Of a DNA stretch of 6,011 bases, positions 3,498 to 6,011 are shown piece by piece. The notes beneath the pieces were generated by a model. It did no database searches. It was not told where the DNA came from and saw nothing but the letters and a program-made list of their open reading frames with translations. The DNA comes from Chloroflexota bacterium. GTDB taxonomy: Bacteria; Chloroflexota; Dehalococcoidia; Lucifugimonadales; JACPCL1. The DNA is taken from NCBI GenBank assembly GCA_016210395.1, contig JACQUI010000276.1, positions 1 to 6,011 of the forward strand. The letters are read 5' to 3'. Within the stretch, counting starts at the first letter, position 1. Every line of letters begins with the position of its first letter. Position numbers and translations under genes: made by a program.

Positions 3498-6011
3498 ATG
3501 ACCAGCCGACGCTCCAGCAGCCAGCCCAGCGCCCAGGCATCGCTCGTGGCGGAAAAGCCGCTGCTGATGCTCATGGACGGGCACGCCATGGTGCATCGCG
3601 CCTACCACGCCATCCAGCAGCCCATGACCGTGCGCGCCACCGGCGAGGAGGTGCGCGGCATCTATGGCTTCATGAACACCTTCCTGCGGGCGCTCCAGGA
3701 CTGGAAGCCCACCCACGTCGCCATCGCCTTCGATATGCGCGGCCCTACCTTCCGCCACCTGGAGTTCGAGGCCTACAAGGCCCAGCGGCCCGAGGCCGCC
3801 CCCGAGCTCCAGGCCCAGTTCCCCCCCGTGCGCCGCCTGGTCGAGGCCTTTTGCATCCCTATCTACGAGCAGGAGGGCTTCGAGGCCGACGATGTCCTCG
3901 GCACGCTGTGCAGGCAAGCCGAGCAGGCCCAACTCGAGACAGTCATCCTCACCGGCGACACCGATACTCTCCAGCTCGTCACCCCCTGGGTGCGCGTCGC
4001 CCTCCACTACTCCATCCAGGAGCGCAAGGTCTACGACGAAGCCGCCGTCCGCGAGCGCTACGGCGGCCTCGGCCCCGTCTCCCAGCCCGACATCAAAGCC
4101 ATGACCGGCGATGCCTCCGACAACATCCCCGGCGTCCCCGGCATCGGCCCCAAGACCGCTATCAAGCTCATCACCGACTTCGGCAGCATCGAGGCCCTGT
4201 ACCAGCGCCTGGACGAGGTCAAGCCGCCGCGCATCCAGGAGCTCCTGCGCCGGCACCACGACGCCGCTATCCAGGGCAAGCGCCTGTGCACCATCGTCCG
4301 CGACGTGCCCGTGGCCCTGGACCTGGAGCGCATGCGCTTCGGCGGCTACGACCGCGACGACGTGCTGGCCGTCCTGCGCGACCTGGAGTTCTCCAGCATG
4401 GTCTCTCGCATTCCGCCCGGCACGGGGGCAAGACCCCCTCTCCCTCCCTCTTTAGGGGAGGGAGACCGAGAGGGAGAGGTGAGAGGGATGGGCGCGGCGA
4501 CCACGCCCCTACACGCAGGCGACGGCGCCTCGGACACCCGTAGGGGCGAGGTTTCCTCGCCCGCGTCCCGTCTCCCTCCCTCTTCAGGGGAGGGAGACCG
4601 AGAGGGAGAGGTCGCTGCCGCCCCCGTCCAGGGCATGCTCGTGGAGGTCCCCGGGTCGGAAAAACCCATCGCGGACTACGTCACGGTCGCCACGCCCGAG
4701 GCCCTGGAGGCCATGATCGCCGAGCTGCGCGCCGCCGGGTCCTTCGCCTTCGACACCGAGACCGACAACCTGGACCCCATGCTGGCCCACCTCGTCGGCC
4801 TCTCCTTCGCCGTCAGGCCCCATCACGCCTGGTACGTGCCGGTGGGCCATACAGACGGCGCGCAGTTGCCCATCGCCCACGTCCTGGACGCCCTTCGCCG
4901 CCTCTTTGCCGATCCGTCGGTCAAGAAGACCGCCCACAACGCCAACTTCGACATGATGGTGCTTGCGGAGCATGACGTTGAGGTGCAGGGTCTGGACTTC
5001 GACACCATGGTCGCCGCCCACATCGCGGGCAGCAACGCCATCGGCCTCAAGCAGCTTGCCTTCCAGCTCCTCAAAGAGGAGATGACGGAGATCAGCGCCC
5101 TCATCGGATCGGGCAAGAAGCAGACCACCTTTGACCACGTCCCCATAGACCTGGCCGCCCGCTACTCCGCCGCCGACTCCGACATGACCTGGCGTTTGCG
5201 CCTCGTCCTGGAGCCGAAGGTCGCCGCCGTCCACGGCGAGGCCATCCTTCGCGACATGGAGCTGCCGCTCGTCCCCGTCCTGGTCGCCATGCAGCGCAAC
5301 GGCATCCTGGTGGACAAGGCCCGCCTCCAGCGCATGTCCGAGGCCCTCACCCAGCAGATTCACACGCTGGAAGAGGCCATCTACCAGGAGGCGGGCCAGC
5401 AGTTCAACATCAACTCCACTCAGCAGCTTGGGACAGTCCTGTTCGAGAAGCTGCTGCCTCCCGCCAGGCTCAAGGAGATGGAGCTGCCCGCGCCAAAGCG
5501 GACCAAGACCGGCTACTCCACCGACTCCGCCGTCCTGGAGGACATCCGCAAGGCGCATCCCATCGTGGACAAGGTCCTGGAGTACCGCCAGCTCACCAAG
5601 CTCAAGTCCACCTACCTGGAGACCCTGCCCACGCTCATCAACCCCCGCACCGGGCGCATCCACACCAGCTACAACCAGGTGGGCTCCGCCACTGGCCGCT
5701 TCTCTTCCAGCGACCCCAACCTCCAGAACATTCCCATCCGCACCGAGCTGGGCAAAGAGGTGCGCCGCGCCTTCCTGGCCCCGGACGGCTGGAGCCTGCT
5801 GGCCGCCGACTACTCCCAGGTGGAGCTGCGTGTGCTGGCCCACCTCTCGCAAGACCCCGGCCTCCTGGCCGCCTTCCGCCGTGGCGAGGACATCCACGCG
5901 GCCACCGCCTCCCAGGTGTACGGCGTCGCCCTCAACCAGGTCACGCCGGACATGCGACGCCTGGCCAAGGTCATGAACTTCGGCATCATCTACGGCCTAT
6001 CCGCCCACGGC
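3498..6011 (+). CDS. polA: DNA polymerase I, 5' part (838 codons, no stop in window)
   Basis: This multidomain repair and Okazaki-fragment polymerase removes RNA primers with its 5'-nuclease and fills gaps. In order: a Ser/Gln/Ala-rich extension (1-20); the 5'-nuclease with metal-binding D27, D79, D131, D132, D154 and D156 and the helix-hairpin-helix GVPGIGPKTA (212-221); a repeat-derived linker (about 308-373); the 3'-5' exonuclease with D419-x-E421 in DTET, NxxxFD (D485) and YxxxD (Y556, D560), all present, so proofreading is predicted; and the polymerase domain with TGRFSS, motif A DYSQVELR (D771) and the O helix R820, K824, F828, Y832. F828 is the position of E. coli F762, so ddNTP discrimination is expected. 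Spacings match E. coli Pol I within each domain, but the nuclease-to-exonuclease distance is about 50 residues longer, which locates the insert. The frame is open from ATG to window end. The missing C-terminus is only truncated by the window. Some phrases, such as LIGSGKKQTTF, recall Chloroflexota PolA. Confidence 0.97.
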   Translation, partial: MTSRRSSSQPSAQASLVAEKPLLMLMDGHAMVHRAYHAIQQPMTVRATGEEVRGIYGFMNTFLRALQDWKPTHVAIAFDMRGPTFRHLEFEAYKAQRPEAAPELQAQFPPVRRLVEAFCIPIYEQEGFEADDVLGTLCRQAEQAQLETVILTGDTDTLQLVTPWVRVALHYSIQERKVYDEAAVRERYGGLGPVSQPDIKAMTGDASDNIPGVPGIGPKTAIKLITDFGSIEALYQRLDEVKPPRIQELLRRHHDAAIQGKRLCTIVRDVPVALDLERMRFGGYDRDDVLAVLRDLEFSSMVSRIPPGTGARPPLPPSLGEGDREGEVRGMGAATTPLHAGDGASDTRRGEVSSPASRLPPSSGEGDREGEVAAAPVQGMLVEVPGSEKPIADYVTVATPEALEAMIAELRAAGSFAFDTETDNLDPMLAHLVGLSFAVRPHHAWYVPVGHTDGAQLPIAHVLDALRRLFADPSVKKTAHNANFDMMVLAEHDVEVQGLDFDTMVAAHIAGSNAIGLKQLAFQLLKEEMTEISALIGSGKKQTTFDHVPIDLAARYSAADSDMTWRLRLVLEPKVAAVHGEAILRDMELPLVPVLVAMQRNGILVDKARLQRMSEALTQQIHTLEEAIYQEAGQQFNINSTQQLGTVLFEKLLPPARLKEMELPAPKRTKTGYSTDSAVLEDIRKAHPIVDKVLEYRQLTKLKSTYLETLPTLINPRTGRIHTSYNQVGSATGRFSSSDPNLQNIPIRTELGKEVRRAFLAPDGWSLLAADYSQVELRVLAHLSQDPGLLAAFRRGEDIHAATASQVYGVALNQVTPDMRRLAKVMNFGIIYGLSAHG
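4437..4480 (+). repeat. polA repeat copy A
   Basis: Bases 4439-4480 match copy B (4571-4612) at 41 of 42 positions; the only difference is T at 4453. A 10-bp perfect stem (4439-4448 with 4456-4465, seven-base loop) forms the first hairpin. The left arm (4437-4446) can alternatively pair perfectly with 4470-4479, so two mutually exclusive stems share one arm. The encoded peptide is LPPSLGEGDREGEV. Confidence 0.85.
4504..4560 (+). repeat. GTAGGGGCG-family palindromes between the two polA repeats
   Basis: CGCCCCTAC (4504-4512) and GTAGGGGCG (4540-4548) are perfect 9-bp inverted repeats. The right arm runs into a second hairpin, GCGAGG/CCTCGC around TTT (4546-4551 and 4555-4560). The head and the layout (head, then short palindrome) match the intergenic copy at 357-380 and the inner part of 24-87, so a second repeat family seems to be nested between copies A and B. 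Confidence 0.7.
4571..4612 (+). repeat. polA repeat copy B
   Basis: This is the direct repeat of copy A, 132 nt (exactly 44 codons) downstream and read in the same frame. It has C at 4585 where copy A has T, changing Leu to Ser in the peptide. It keeps the first hairpin, but the base before it (G at 4570) weakens the alternative outer pairing available to copy A. Confidence 0.85.

Larger units (their letters stand above)
4434..4613 (+). repeat. In-frame composite of palindromic repeats inside polA
   Basis: About 180 bp (60 codons) between the nuclease and exonuclease domains consist of repeat A, a GTAGGGGCG-type palindrome and repeat B. Translated, it gives two copies of LPPS(L/S)GEGDREGEV (residues 315-328 and 359-372) joined by a Gly/Ala/Thr/Arg-rich stretch, likely a disordered, hydrophilic linker. 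Of the three plus-strand frames only the polA frame is open through it: one frame is closed by TAG at 4453 and the other by TAG at 4541. The edges cannot be set exactly without homologues. Confidence 0.8.

Noticed and set aside
3459..4259. 266-codon minus-strand frame antisense to the polA 5' end
   Set aside because: It is an antisense shadow. The sense frame shows the complete 5'-nuclease metal-binding pattern.
3389..4543. 384-codon plus-strand frame overlapping polA
   Set aside because: It is an Arg/Pro/His-rich shadow of polA caused by high GC at third codon positions, and it ends at a stop inside the repeat insert. PolA motifs lie in the other frame.
4434..4613. CRISPR-like or tandem repeat interpretation of the polA insert
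   Set aside because: There are only two copies, 132 nt apart, and the DNA between them is itself palindromic and in the coding frame. No spacer pattern or cas gene is present.
4434..4613. polA as a pseudogene disrupted by an insertion
   Set aside because: The insert is a multiple of three and free of stops in the polA frame, and every active-site residue before and after it is intact.
4584..5897. 437-codon minus-strand frame antisense to polA
   Set aside because: The composition (Gly/Leu/Val/Asp rich, no motifs) is that of an antisense shadow of a GC3-biased gene. The sense strand carries all conserved polymerase and exonuclease motifs.

Overview
The window is GC-rich bacterial DNA holding three protein genes: a MarR-family regulator on the minus strand, a membrane-anchored PAS histidine kinase on the plus strand, and the first 838 codons of DNA polymerase I (polA) on the plus strand, cut by the window end. 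The organism is probably a member of the Chloroflexota (Dehalococcoidia/SAR202-like). This is inferred from the style of the PolA protein and from small palindromic repeats with the head GTAGGGGCG, both of which I recall from that phylum. It is not proven from the window.

Layout. Bases 1-615 contain no credible gene. They hold a dense series of small palindromes, including a 64-bp near-perfect palindrome at 24-87. The MarR gene lies at 616-1095 (minus). A divergent intergenic region (1096-1415) carries two small hairpins and a near-consensus sigma-70 promoter (TTGACC, 17-nt spacer, TATAAT) for the kinase gene. The kinase (1416-3359) has an N-terminal membrane domain, a coiled coil, two PAS domains, an HDFNN phosphoacceptor box and a complete ATPase domain, but no receiver. 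A 138-bp gap with a bulged hairpin and a strong ribosome binding site leads into polA (3498 to beyond 6011).

The most interesting feature is inside polA. Between the 5'-nuclease and 3'-5' exonuclease domains lies about 180 bp of palindromic repeat DNA that is translated in frame. It consists of two nearly identical 42-nt repeats, 132 nt apart, around a third palindrome of the same GTAGGGGCG family seen in the intergenic region. The polA frame is the only forward frame left open across it. All catalytic motifs of the nuclease, the proofreading exonuclease and the polymerase up to the O helix are intact, so the gene looks functional, with an interdomain linker built from repeat DNA.

The three genes have no obvious joint function. 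The regulator and kinase are divergent, and each lacks a visible partner here. polA is a housekeeping gene with its own leader. I do not see a defence system, CRISPR array, RNA gene or transposase gene.
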